A stretch of 20,693 nucleotides of DNA, taken from positions 1 to 20,693 of IMG/VR virus record IMGVR_UViG_3300048597_000639, one strand, 5' to 3'. This document shows, in pieces, positions 7,291 to 15,514 of this stretch (positions within the stretch are counted from its first letter, which is position 1; the number at the start of each line of letters is the position of its first letter). The position numbers and the translations under genes are program-made. The notes under the pieces were generated by a model. The model saw only the letters and a program-made list of their open reading frames with translations, made no database searches and was not told the DNA's origin. Source of the stretch: a virus.

Positions 7291-7850
7291 CAGCGGGCAC
7301 CCGCCGCGGCAAACGGCACCGAGCGTGGCACGGGCGGGTCCCCGGGCCGGATCGCCCGCAGCAGCTCGTTCCGCTGGCGGAGGTATCGGCCGTAGGACTC
7401 GGTCCAGCCGCCGGCGCCCTGGCTGGCCATCCCCGGCTGGACGTTGAGCTCGAGCTGCACGAGCTGGACCAGCACCGTCCGGCGGATCGCGGAGTCGTCG
7501 GTCGGCGTGTGGGTCACGACCGTCCGCTCGCCCCACAGCGCCATCGCGAGGCGCCGCAGGTAGCGGGCCTCGATCCGGTACTCGGTGGCATCGAGGTCGG
7601 ACTCGATGCCACCATGGATGTCGGTGACGCTCGTGATCGCGACCGGGGCCTGGCGCAGCAGGAGCAGCGTCCGGCCCGGCGCGTTGACGGCCTCGGTGAC
7701 GGGCACGATCGCGCCGTCCTCGTCGAACGAGAGCGGCCCCGCCCAACCGGCGATGGCCAGCTCGCAGCCGGCGAGGAGGCGCTCGAGCGCGGTGTCCGGG
7801 AGCGCGCTCTCCACGTGCTCCCGGAGCTCCGCCACCGTCAGGAGGCCCAC
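7290..7850 (-). CDS. Head-tail connector (gp6-like adaptor)
   Basis: 186-aa protein directly downstream of the capsid gene, the place of the gp6/gp15-like adaptor ring that docks under the portal. It starts MGLLTVAELREHVESALPDTALERLLAGCELAIAGWAGPL, the typical helix-turn-helix opening of gp6-like adaptors, followed by strands RTLLLLRQAPVAITSVTDIHGG and the helix EARYLRRLA. The C-terminal extension ending in a Pro-rich, Arg-rich tail is a little long for the family. It starts at a GTG only 2 bases after the capsid stop. Confidence 0.8.
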   Translation of the reverse strand: MGLLTVAELREHVESALPDTALERLLAGCELAIAGWAGPLSFDEDGAIVPVTEAVNAPGRTLLLLRQAPVAITSVTDIHGGIESDLDATEYRIEARYLRRLAMALWGERTVVTHTPTDDSAIRRTVLVQLVQLELNVQPGMASQGAGGWTESYGRYLRQRNELLRAIRPGDPPVPRSVPFAAAGAR

Positions 7851-7852
7851 GG

Positions 7853-8797
7853 TCAGGACGCCGGCACCAGGACCGCGAAGGGGAAGCGGGTCCCCTCGGT
7901 CGGGTTCTGGAGGCTGATGGGGTTGGCGACCTGGAACGCCACCCGCATCACCGCGCGCATGGCGACCGCGTCCTGCTGCGCGAGGTTGAGGATGACCTTG
8001 CCGTCGGCGTCGCTGATGACCGCCTCGGTCAGGATCTTGTAGCTGATGTCCTGGCGCACCGCGAGGATAGCGGCGCTGGTGTCGCCGGCGATGAGGTCAG
8101 CCTGGCTGGCATCCCAGGCGCCGTTGGTGGGATAGAGGATCGGCTCGCCGTAGAGCGTGCCGGGCGTGCCGGCCGTCAGCGAGGGCTGGAAGATGGGCTG
8201 GCCGTTGTCATCCCGGAGGCCCCGGAACGCCGCCTTCAGGCCCCGCCGGGCCCAGAAGCCGTTGACGTCGAAGCCGTCCTCCTCGACCTTGCCCATGACG
8301 AGGTTGACGTCCGCCGCGATGTCGCCGGTGGATTCGCCGACCTCGACCACGTTGCCGGCGGCGATCGCGGCCTCCACGATCGAGTCGGGCCAGCCCGACG
8401 GGGAGTCGGTGCCGAACAGGGCCGCGGCGTCGATCTTGGCCCCGAACGCCTCGACGAGGCGAGGTCGCACCTCGCCCCAGATGTCGAAGTCGGCGTCATC
8501 GAGGACGGCCTGGGGGATGGGCACGATGACCGCGAGCTCCCGGGCGTCGAGGTACTTGTTCGCCCAGTTCTGCTCGGTCGTCTGCTTGAGCCCGGTGTCG
8601 CCGTCCACCCAGTAGGCGACAGGCAGGACCGACAGCACGGGCAGCCGCTGCTGGGCGCGGCTCATCGTGGCGCGGCGGAAGGACGACAGGGCCACCGAGC
8701 TCGCGGGCAGGCCCTGGATGATGGTACGGCTCACGTCCTCGGGGATGAGGGCGCCGACGTCGCTGCGGTCGATGACGCTGTTGTAGACGGGCGGCAT
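7853..8797 (-). CDS. Major capsid protein (HK97 fold)
   Basis: 314-aa major capsid protein. The pattern RATMSRAQQRLPVLSVLPVAYWVDGDTGLKQTTEQNWANKYLDARELAVIVPIPQAVLDDADFDIWGEVRPRLVEAFG (about residues 42-120) is the N-arm to E-loop and spine-helix region of phage HK97-fold capsids. Further on come DAALFGTDSPSGWP and the P-domain strands up to AVMRVAFQVANPISLQNP. There is no long delta domain, and no protease gene was seen nearby; the separate scaffold gene upstream takes that role. AAGGAG six bases before the ATG at 8797 gives a strong start, in a 13-base gap after the scaffold gene. Confidence 0.94.
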   Translation of the reverse strand: MPPVYNSVIDRSDVGALIPEDVSRTIIQGLPASSVALSSFRRATMSRAQQRLPVLSVLPVAYWVDGDTGLKQTTEQNWANKYLDARELAVIVPIPQAVLDDADFDIWGEVRPRLVEAFGAKIDAAALFGTDSPSGWPDSIVEAAIAAGNVVEVGESTGDIAADVNLVMGKVEEDGFDVNGFWARRGLKAAFRGLRDDNGQPIFQPSLTAGTPGTLYGEPILYPTNGAWDASQADLIAGDTSAAILAVRQDISYKILTEAVISDADGKVILNLAQQDAVAMRAVMRVAFQVANPISLQNPTEGTRFPFAVLVPAS

Positions 8798-8803
8798 GGG
8801 GAT

Positions 8804-8809
8804 CTCCTT
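8804..8809 (-). promoter_or_regulatory. Strong ribosome binding site of the capsid gene
   Basis: AAGGAG on the minus strand, six bases before the capsid ATG at 8797. It matches the need for several hundred copies of this subunit per virion, and contrasts with the stop-start overlaps used for low-copy neck proteins. Confidence 0.75.
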
Positions 8810-8810
8810 G

Positions 8811-9386
8811 TCAGGTGCGCCCCGCGGCGCGGCGGATGAGGCTGTTCATGTCGGTGCCCGAGGCCGAGGCGCCCCGCTGGCCGCCACCGAAGTCGGACGC
8901 GACGCCGGTGCGGCCGAGGTAGGGCGAGCGGGCGAGGACGTCGGCGAGCAGGCGCTCGACGTTCTTGGGCGTCCCGTCGTCCTTGGTCTCGACCGCGGAG
9001 GGATCGATGAGCCGGATGGCGAGGTCGGGGTCCCGGAAGCCGAGCTTGGCCGCGGCCTCCAGGGCCGCGTACCGGATCGCCCGGTCCTTCTCCCGCGCGA
9101 GGACCTGTTCCCGCTCGGCCTCGAGCTCCGTAACACGGCGCTGGAGCCGCTCGGCCTCCGAGAGCTGCGCGTCGGTGACCCTGCGCAGGTCGGTGCGGTG
9201 CTTCGCCGCCTCCCGTCGGGCCTCGGCCAGCTCGCGCTGGAGGACGGCGACATCGACGGTGGTCGAGATGGGGTCGGTCGTCCCGGCGGCCGCCTGGGCC
9301 TGCGTCGTGGACTCCGGATGGATCGTGCCCGCCTGGGGCGGCGCGCCGGGCTCCTGGCCGCTGGTCGCGCTGGTGCTGTCGCTCAT
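8811..9386 (-). CDS. Capsid scaffolding protein
   Basis: 191-aa scaffold, encoded between portal and capsid genes. It has a disordered, Gln/Thr/Ala-rich N-terminus (residues 1-45), then a long charged coiled coil (about 48-110: AVLQRELAEARREAAKHRTDLRRVTDAQLSEAERLQRRVTELEAE...) and a conserved segment AALEAAAKLGFRDPDLAIRLID (about 108-130), followed by a Gly-rich C-terminus. This order, coiled coil then K-L-G-F-x-D-P-x-L-A, is the common actinophage scaffold pattern. The ATG overlaps the portal stop by ATGA. Confidence 0.88.
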   Translation of the reverse strand: MSDSTSATSGQEPGAPPQAGTIHPESTTQAQAAAGTTDPISTTVDVAVLQRELAEARREAAKHRTDLRRVTDAQLSEAERLQRRVTELEAEREQVLAREKDRAIRYAALEAAAKLGFRDPDLAIRLIDPSAVETKDDGTPKNVERLLADVLARSPYLGRTGVASDFGGGQRGASASGTDMNSLIRRAAGRT

Positions 9387-10915
9387 GGTACCTCCGATGC
9401 GATCGCGGCCGGCACCGCCGCCCGGGTGAAGCCGGCCCCGATGGGGGTGGACGTGTCAGGGACACGGACTGGCTCGGGCTGTGCCGCGCGCCGCTCGCGC
9501 ATCTGGCGCACCTGCTCGGGCGAGTAGCCCAGCTGCTCCTGCGCGGTCTCGAGATCGATGACGCCCGCCTGGAACTGCTTGAGGACCGCGTCCGTGCGGA
9601 CCGCCTCGTTCTGGGTCTCGGGGTCCCGCCAGATCGTCTCGGCGGAGCGCACCCGTCCCCGGGCGTCGCCCATGGCGAGGAGGCAGAGGCGCATGACCTC
9701 CTCCCAGCCCTCGCCCAGGTGGAGCGCGATGCGCCCGACCTTGCGCACGAGGCCGGCCTCGCTGGACTTGAGCGATTCACCGGACGGCGGGATGGCCTGC
9801 GGCTGGCCGAGGAAGAAGTGGTACGGGATGCGGGAGATCGAGCTGATGTGGCCGACCTCGGTTTCGATCATCAGCTTGTAGGGCAGCAGGTCCGTGGCGG
9901 CGAACTCGCCCACCTGCGGGAACGCCTGGTTGGGGTCCTCGGGGTCCGGACGGGGGAACGTCCAGAGCCGGTCGACCGCGGGCTTGAAGGGCTCGATGGG
10001 CCGGCCGGTCTCCGGGTCGACCGGGATGTCGATGCCGATCGCCCAGCGCTGGCGGAACGCCGCGAACTCCGATGCCACGAGGGCATCGGCACGGTACTTG
10101 TTGATGGCGTCCTGGTTGCTCATCACGCCCGCGATCTCGCTCCGCCCATCGAGCCGCACCGGGACGCCGGTCACCGACCAGGAGCGACCCGACAGGCGCG
10201 GCCGGTTCGGCAGCGGCACCACCGGCACGACGCCCAGCGGGTTCGGCAGCGGCCAGGGCTCGTCGGGGACCTCGAGCCGGGCCCAGCGGACCGAGGACGG
10301 CTCGAGCGGCAGGTCGCCGGCCGGGACCTCTGTCGTGGCGGTCGTGACTCTGGCGACCGAGCGGTACTTGAACACCGCGTCGGGCAGGTGGAGGTAGGCG
10401 ACGAGATGGCCCTCGTCGTCGACCCAGCGCTTGAGCGCGGCGACCCGCTGGGTCCGGTCCTTGGCAGCGGTCTCGACCACGCAGTCGAGCGGGTCCTCGA
10501 CCGTGACCACCGGTGTCCCGTCCGGCGAGGGCTCGACGATCGCGTAGGCGACGCCCTTCATGAGCGCCTCGGTATGGGCCAGCTGGGACCCGGCGTCGAG
10601 GTCGTTCTCCTGCCAGATCCGACGCCAGATGTCGGCGTCGCCCTCCGCATCGGCGAACCGGAACCCCTGGACCTCGAGGCGCTCCGCCGGCGCATCGACG
10701 ACGAGGCTCATGAAGTTGGAGCTGAACTCCCGGAAGCGGCTGCCGAAGGCGTCCCGGAACTTCTGGCTCGCGAACGCGAGGGGCTGGTGCCCGTCGTAGT
10801 AGGCCTCGAAGGTCTCGAGGTCGGTCCGCCGGGCATCGAGGCGCGCGAGGAGGCGGGCCAGCCACCACTCGGGGCTGCCGGCGGGCGCGGTGCGGAGGTC
10901 GATCGTGTCGGGCAT
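9383..10915 (-). CDS. Portal protein (SPP1 gp6 type)
   Basis: 510-aa portal subunit, forming the ring through which DNA enters the capsid. The opening PEWWLARLLARLDARRTDLETFEAYYDGHQPLAFASQKFRDAFGSRF... and SSNFMSLVVDAPAERLEVQGFRF (residues about 15-90) are the hallmark start of SPP1-gp6-like portals. The central part carries VEDPLDCVVETAAKDRTQRVAALKRWVDDEGH, and the stem/crown helix has FLGQPQAIPPSGESLKSSEAGLVRKVGR. The length is normal for the family. Its ATG overlaps the terminase stop as TGATG. Confidence 0.93.
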   Translation of the reverse strand: MPDTIDLRTAPAGSPEWWLARLLARLDARRTDLETFEAYYDGHQPLAFASQKFRDAFGSRFREFSSNFMSLVVDAPAERLEVQGFRFADAEGDADIWRRIWQENDLDAGSQLAHTEALMKGVAYAIVEPSPDGTPVVTVEDPLDCVVETAAKDRTQRVAALKRWVDDEGHLVAYLHLPDAVFKYRSVARVTTATTEVPAGDLPLEPSSVRWARLEVPDEPWPLPNPLGVVPVVPLPNRPRLSGRSWSVTGVPVRLDGRSEIAGVMSNQDAINKYRADALVASEFAAFRQRWAIGIDIPVDPETGRPIEPFKPAVDRLWTFPRPDPEDPNQAFPQVGEFAATDLLPYKLMIETEVGHISSISRIPYHFFLGQPQAIPPSGESLKSSEAGLVRKVGRIALHLGEGWEEVMRLCLLAMGDARGRVRSAETIWRDPETQNEAVRTDAVLKQFQAGVIDLETAQEQLGYSPEQVRQMRERRAAQPEPVRVPDTSTPIGAGFTRAAVPAAIASEVP

Positions 10916-12462
10916 CAGAAGCCCACCGGCGCTCGCGGCACCCGCACGAACGGCTTCGGCGCCTCCTGCATCGCCATGGCCACGGCCATGACCATCGCGA
11001 CGCAGGCATCGTTCTTGCGGGGCGTCACCTTCTTGGGCTTGGTGACCTTCATGCCGCGCTCCGTGAGGATCGCGGTCGTGTTGGCGACGTGCTCCGCGAG
11101 CACCGGATCGCCGTCGTGCGCGAGCCGCCCCGTGGTGATCAGCTCGAACGCCTGCGTGGAGGCCGGACCCATCGTCGTCGCGTTCTGCGGGAAGTCGACC
11201 ATCGCGAGTCCCTCCTGCTCCAGGGTCTCCGCCGATTCCGAGAACGCCCAGCGGTCGTAGGCGAAGGCGGGACCCTGGAGGGCACGACCGGTCTTCTCGT
11301 CGCGCGCCTGGGGCGCGGGGAAGCGACCCCGCACGTAGCGCAGGTAGGCGCGCATCGATTCGGTGTTGACGCGGCCGGTGGCCGGGTGGGGCGGGAACAC
11401 GCGCGAGCGGATCACGACCCGGTCCCCCTGCCGCTGGGCGACGACGATCGCGGACAGGTCGCTCGTCTGGCCCTTGTCGATGCCGACGCCCACCGGGAGC
11501 GCGGGGTCGAGGCCGTGGAGCGGGTCGTCGGGATCGGGGTCACCTGTTCGGCACGCAGACCAGGCGCCGTCCGGGAGCCACGCTTCCTCCGTGCCCACGA
11601 ACTGGTTGAGGTGATACCGGCGCCAGTCGAGCAGCGCCCCACGGGCCCGGAGGCGGGCGTGCTCTTGTGCCAGGTACTTCCCGTCCTGCAGCCAGGAGGC
11701 CGGGTTGCAGGCGCGCCAGACCTCGGGATCCTCGATGTCGGCGTCCCTCGGTGCGCCATACCACCAGATGAGGACGCCGTTGGCGCGGTCCCGGTAGATG
11801 AGCAGACTGCCGCGGTCCTCGAGCTCGCCGGGGCCGTCGAACATGCTGGCGTGGAGCTCCACGAGGATGCCCGGGGCATCCACGCCCGCCGTGCTGATCC
11901 AGAGCGTGAAGGGCTGCTCGCGGGCGCCCGTCCCCGTAGTGAGCGCGGTGTAGAGGTCCGCGGTCCGATGGGCGTGGAGCTCGTCGATGATGTTCGCGTA
12001 GGGGTTGAGGCCGTGCTGGAGCGCGGCATCGGCACTGAGGCTGCGCATGACCCCGCCGTTGCGGGGGCACTCGATGAGCGTCGTCCGCACGGACACGTAT
12101 CGGGACAGGCGGGGCGACTGCTGGGCCATGCGGCGGGACTGACCGAGCACGATGCCGGCCTGATTGCGGGCGGCCGCGGCGACATAGACCTCGGGCTCGG
12201 CCTCCCCGTCGGCGACGAGGAAGTAGAGGCCGGCGGCACTGGCCTGGACGGACTTGCCGTTCTTGCGGGGCAGGCCGAGGCCGACCTCCTGGTACACCCG
12301 GAGGCCGGTGGTCGGATCGACCTCCAGGGCCTCCCACCAGAACTCCCGCTGCCACGGTTCCAGGCGCAGGGGCTCGCGAGCCCAGCGTCCCTTGGTGTGG
12401 CGGACGTAGTGCTCGCAGAAGGCGGCGAAGCGGGGGCCGCCGGTGAGGGCATCGGGGACCAC
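10915..12462 (-). CDS. Terminase large subunit
   Basis: 515-aa packaging motor of the HK97 type. The ATPase Walker A is GLPRKNGKS (residues 63-71) and the Walker B is NIIDE (157-161), followed by the coupling segment TLWISTAGVDAPG. The nuclease domain shows VGIDKGQTSDLSAIV, with the metal-binding Asp at 329, and the C-terminal KNDACVAMVMA, with Asp 485. Full length for the family; the GTG start lies 3 bases after the small-subunit stop. It is expected to pump DNA into the prohead and cut concatemers. Confidence 0.95.
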   Translation of the reverse strand: MVPDALTGGPRFAAFCEHYVRHTKGRWAREPLRLEPWQREFWWEALEVDPTTGLRVYQEVGLGLPRKNGKSVQASAAGLYFLVADGEAEPEVYVAAAARNQAGIVLGQSRRMAQQSPRLSRYVSVRTTLIECPRNGGVMRSLSADAALQHGLNPYANIIDELHAHRTADLYTALTTGTGAREQPFTLWISTAGVDAPGILVELHASMFDGPGELEDRGSLLIYRDRANGVLIWWYGAPRDADIEDPEVWRACNPASWLQDGKYLAQEHARLRARGALLDWRRYHLNQFVGTEEAWLPDGAWSACRTGDPDPDDPLHGLDPALPVGVGIDKGQTSDLSAIVVAQRQGDRVVIRSRVFPPHPATGRVNTESMRAYLRYVRGRFPAPQARDEKTGRALQGPAFAYDRWAFSESAETLEQEGLAMVDFPQNATTMGPASTQAFELITTGRLAHDGDPVLAEHVANTTAILTERGMKVTKPKKVTPRKNDACVAMVMAVAMAMQEAPKPFVRVPRAPVGF

Positions 12463-12465
12463 GGC

Positions 12466-12957
12466 TCAGACATCGCCGCCCACCACGCGCAGACGGGGCG
12501 GTGGCCCGAGGACATCCTCGATGTCCGTCGGCAGCGCTGACGCCTCCACCCGGAGACCCGCCCGGGCGGACGGCGACAGGCCCAGCTCCCGGGCGAACAG
12601 GCGGACGGCATCGGCGTTGTCCCGCACGACCTGGTGGAGCGGGTTCTTGACGAACTCCCCATCCCGCCGGAGGAGTGGGCTGGACTTCGCGTACAGCTCC
12701 GCGGCCTGGGCATAGCGGGCGACCGCCTCGCAGTAGCAGCGCAGGACGTCCGCATCGGCACCGACGATCACATCCGAGCCGCGCATCTCCCGGACCACGC
12801 GGCGCCACACCTTCTGGGCCTCGTCATCCATGCCCCGCGGCATCTGGGGTGCACCGGCACGGGGCAGCGGCTCCATCCGATTGACCCGGGACGGACGCGT
12901 CTCGCCGTTCCGGAGCTTCACGCCGGTCGGGGTGGGTGCGGGTCCACGGCGGCCCAT
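12466..12957 (-). CDS. Terminase small subunit (P27 family)
   Basis: 163-aa P27-family small terminase that recognises phage DNA for packaging. The N-terminus MGRRGPAPTPTGVKLRNGETRPSRVN is the family's typical basic leader, followed by helical segments DEAQKVWRRVVREMRGSDVIVGADADVLRCYCEAVARY and LLRRDGEFVKNPLHQVVRDNADAVRLFARELGLSPSARAGLRV, the classic G-x-x-V-K-N-P-x-x-x-x-x-R signature. It lies between a methyltransferase gene (TGATG overlap) and the large terminase. Confidence 0.93.
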   Translation of the reverse strand: MGRRGPAPTPTGVKLRNGETRPSRVNRMEPLPRAGAPQMPRGMDDEAQKVWRRVVREMRGSDVIVGADADVLRCYCEAVARYAQAAELYAKSSPLLRRDGEFVKNPLHQVVRDNADAVRLFARELGLSPSARAGLRVEASALPTDIEDVLGPPPRLRVVGGDV

Positions 12958-14399
12958 CAGGCAGCCTCCGCCGTCGGCGCCGGGACGCGCTCCGCCTTGA
13001 GCCCCGTGAACTCCTCGAAGCGGCGGACGATGACGTCGCAGTAGAGCGGGTCGATCTCCATGAGTCGTGCCCGGCGTCCGGTCTGCTCCGCGGCGATCAG
13101 TGCGGACCCCGAGCCGCCGAACAGGTCGAGCACCACCTCACCGGGCAGGGAGCTGTACTCGATCGCCAGACGGGTCAGCTCCGTCGGCTTCTCGGTCAGG
13201 TGGACCATCGCCCGTGGGTTGACCTTCTTGACCGACCAGACGTCGGTGGCGTTCGGGGGCCCGAAGAAGCGGTGCCCGGCCCCCTCCTTCCAGCCGTAGA
13301 AGCACCACTCGTGGTTGCCCATGAAATCCTTGCGGGTGAGGACCGCGTGCTCCTTCACCCAGATCACCGCCTGGCTGAAGTAGAGGCCGGCGGCACGCAG
13401 GGCGGGCGGGTAGTTCGCGATGTTCGCGTAGCCACCCCAGATGTAGAAGGCACCGCCGGGACGGAGCACGCGGGCGCCGTTGCGGAACCAGGCATCCAGG
13501 CGCGCCGCGAAGTCCTCGTCGGTGATGAAGTCACCCACGAGCGGCCGGTCCTTGGCGCGCATCTTCCGGTGGGTCGGCTGGGCCTTCTCCGGATGCCGTG
13601 CCAGGTCCATCGACTGGTGGTGGGATGCGGGCGGCTTCAGTCGCGCGGCGTCGAACTCGTGGAGGCCGCGGGCGTTGCGGCGCTTCGCCTGGCTCGCCTC
13701 GAGCGCGGTCTGGTAGGAGGCGTCCCACTGGTCCGACATCCCCGCCGCGATCGCGTTGTTGGAGCGGGGCTCGACCTTCACGTTGTAGGGCGGGTCGGTG
13801 GCCAGGAGATCCACGGTCGCACCGTCGAGCAGCCGATCGAGGTCCGCGGGATTCCCGGAGTCGCCGCACAGCAGCCGGTGCTCGCCGAGGATCCACAGGT
13901 CGCCGGGCCTGGTGACGGCCTCGTCCGGAGGTGCGGGGACGTCGTCGGGATCGGTCAGCCCGGCCCGGACCTGCTGCGGTGCCAGCCTGGCCAGCATCGC
14001 GGCGAGCGCCTCGTCGTCCGCTGATGCCTCCGCGAGCAGCGCCGCGAGCTTCTCGTCGTCGGTGCCAGCCATCGCCGCGAGGGGGTCGAGGGCGACGAGG
14101 ACGAGCGCCTCCTCCTCGGCGGTGAGCTCGACGTAGCTCACGGGGATGGTCGCCTCGCCCCGGGCCAGGGCGAGGTCGACCCGCAGGTGGCCGTCGACGA
14201 GATGGCCCGTGGTCCGGTTGACCATCACCGGGGCGACGACCCCGACCTGGTCGATCAGGCCGGCGAGTGCATCCCGCTGCGCCTTCGGATGCGTCCTCCA
14301 GTTCGCGGGGTTCGCGAGGAGCTGGTCGGGCGCCTCGTCCCCGATGCCCACGATCCGCGAGCGCCAGGGGCTGACAGCGGACGTGGTGGGCCTCGGCAC
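12957..14399 (-). CDS. ParB-like nuclease domain / DNA methyltransferase fusion
   Basis: 480-aa protein with a ParB/Srx-like N-terminal domain (about residues 20-95: NPANWRTHPKAQRDALAGLIDQVG, then GHLVDGHLRVDLALARGEATIPV) and a DNA-methyltransferase domain (about 165-465). The methylase has DPPY at 202-205, the C-terminal HLTEKP at 400-405 and DLFGGSGS at 425-432. DPPY before FGGSGS makes it a beta-class amino-methylase, giving N6-adenine or N4-cytosine; the target site is unknown. The fusion is common beside terminase genes in actinophages and may protect phage DNA from host restriction. The start is uncertain: I chose the GTG at 14399; another GTG at 14468 would add 23 residues without a better ribosome site. 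Confidence 0.9.
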   Translation of the reverse strand: MPRPTTSAVSPWRSRIVGIGDEAPDQLLANPANWRTHPKAQRDALAGLIDQVGVVAPVMVNRTTGHLVDGHLRVDLALARGEATIPVSYVELTAEEEALVLVALDPLAAMAGTDDEKLAALLAEASADDEALAAMLARLAPQQVRAGLTDPDDVPAPPDEAVTRPGDLWILGEHRLLCGDSGNPADLDRLLDGATVDLLATDPPYNVKVEPRSNNAIAAGMSDQWDASYQTALEASQAKRRNARGLHEFDAARLKPPASHHQSMDLARHPEKAQPTHRKMRAKDRPLVGDFITDEDFAARLDAWFRNGARVLRPGGAFYIWGGYANIANYPPALRAAGLYFSQAVIWVKEHAVLTRKDFMGNHEWCFYGWKEGAGHRFFGPPNATDVWSVKKVNPRAMVHLTEKPTELTRLAIEYSSLPGEVVLDLFGGSGSALIAAEQTGRRARLMEIDPLYCDVIVRRFEEFTGLKAERVPAPTAEAA

Positions 14400-14493
14400 G
14401 TCCTCGTTGTCACACCCGCCCGCGGGACGGTCAAGCGCGCCGCCGCACGGATGTTCGAGAAGCCGCACGGAAAGCGGATGGCGGGTCCGGGCT

Positions 14494-14515
14494 CGGTGTC
14501 ATCACGGTGTCATCG
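14494..14515 (+). repeat. Tandem 11-base repeat in the divergent promoter region
   Basis: CGGTGTCATCA at 14494-14504 is followed immediately by CGGTGTCATCG at 14505-14515; 10 of 11 bases agree. A related CATCACGG follows at 14531-14538. They lie in the 164-base gap between the late operon and the divergent small-gene operon, where an activator or repressor would bind. Confidence 0.5.
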
Positions 14516-14563
14516 CGCCCACACGCCTTGCATCACGGCGCGTCCCGAGCGACTCATGGACGC

Positions 14564-14800
14564 ATGGACACCACCACCGCCACCGCGAAGGGCCAGCCGA
14601 GCGAGGTCCAGCGCCTGATCGCGCAGCACACGCGCGAGATCGACCCGCGCCACATCGAGGCCTGGATGCGGGTCGAGCACCCGACGCTCGACGGCCTCTC
14701 GCGCGAGGAGCTGCTCGGCGCCATGTACCGCGCCATCGCCGACCACCTCGAGGCGGGTGACGCGATGAGCGAATCCCTCGCCGCCACGTTCGGCCTCTGA
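14564..14800 (+). CDS. Small hypothetical protein
   Basis: 78-aa protein that I do not recognise, first of four small genes on the plus strand, divergent from the packaging operon. It is predicted to be helical: SEVQRLIAQHTREIDPRHIEAWMRVEHPTLDGLSREELLGAMYRAIADHLEAGDAMSESLAATFGL. No metal-binding cluster, membrane segment or catalytic motif is visible. I chose the ATG at 14564; an in-frame GTG at 14507 is possible. Neither has a good ribosome site. It ends 15 bases before the next gene, so it is likely co-transcribed with it. Such small acidic helical proteins are common in phage and plasmid accessory operons. Confidence 0.62.
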   Translation: MDTTTATAKGQPSEVQRLIAQHTREIDPRHIEAWMRVEHPTLDGLSREELLGAMYRAIADHLEAGDAMSESLAATFGL

Positions 14801-14815
14801 GACGGAGCGACCCCG

Positions 14816-15112
14816 ATGACGACCCGACCCCGCGACACCCGCACCGCGCTCGACACCTACATGGAGCACCACGCCGCCGCGCTCGCCCTCCTGGTGCGGA
14901 TCACCGAGCACCTGGCCAACCACGACGACGCCCCCGCCGAGGGCCTCCACTGGGGCCACGTGGGAGACATCGCCGAGACCCGCAGGACCCTCCAGGAACT
15001 GAGCGACCGCCTCTTCTCCGAGGGCGAGTTCGCCGAGGTCGCCTGCCTCCGCTGCCCCGCGACGTTCCGGACCAGCCCCGAGCTCGACGCCCATTACCGC
15101 GCCACCCACTGA
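14816..15112 (+). CDS. Small protein with a C2H2-type zinc finger
   Basis: 98-aa protein of unknown role. Residues 1-75 form a helical, His- and Glu-rich region. The last 22 residues make a textbook C2H2 finger: C77-x2-C80, then F84 and L90, then H93-x4-H98, at the very C-terminus. Spacing and the two core hydrophobics match classical fingers, which are unusual in bacterial genomes but do occur in phage-borne small proteins. DNA binding is plausible but unproven. GGAG lies about eight bases upstream of the ATG at 14816. The gene sits in the short-gap operon at 14564-15889. Confidence 0.75.
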   Translation: MTTRPRDTRTALDTYMEHHAAALALLVRITEHLANHDDAPAEGLHWGHVGDIAETRRTLQELSDRLFSEGEFAEVACLRCPATFRTSPELDAHYRATH

Positions 15113-15127
15113 CGAAGGAGATCCGCG

Positions 15128-15436
15128 TTGACCAGCCAGACCATCCCGACCTGCACCCTGTGCGGCCGCGAGCTTCCCGCCGATGCCATCGGTTACCTCG
15201 GCGACGGACGCCTCGCCTGCGTGGTCGTCCAGGCCTGTGAGGCACGCCGGAAGGTGGATGCCGAGGACCCCGAGACGCCCGCCCAGCGGCGCGCGGCCCT
15301 GCTGAGCGCCATGGAGGGCGGGTACGCCGCTCCCGAGGACTTCGGTCCGATCGAGGCGTGCGACGGGTTCCGCGGTGAGAGCGCCTGGGGTCCCTGCGCG
15401 GAGTGCGGGAAACGCCTCGAGGACCACGACGCCTGA
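15128..15436 (+). CDS. Small Cys-rich (zinc-ribbon-like) protein
   Basis: 102-aa protein with two separate CxxC knuckles: C9-x2-C12 near the N-terminus (TCTLCGREL) and C90-x2-C93 near the C-terminus (GPCAECGKRLEDH). Additional Cys at 31, 37 and 78 and His 100 could complete two zinc sites. The middle is a charged helix. It starts with TTG at 15128, set by a strong GAAGGAG seven bases upstream. It resembles zinc-ribbon-type accessory proteins of phages; the function is unknown. It is third in the four-gene small-protein operon. Confidence 0.75.
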   Translation: MTSQTIPTCTLCGRELPADAIGYLGDGRLACVVVQACEARRKVDAEDPETPAQRRAALLSAMEGGYAAPEDFGPIEACDGFRGESAWGPCAECGKRLEDHDA

Positions 15437-15514
15437 CGCCGAAACCGGGCGATCGCCCGGTCCGCCGGAGACCCCGCCCGGCGCTGACGAGGCAGGGGAC
15501 CAAGGAGCACCACG

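Noticed and set aside
9719-11260. A 513-residue open frame on the plus strand, antisense to portal and terminase
   Set aside because: The portal and terminase genes on the minus strand explain the region; this frame has shadow composition.
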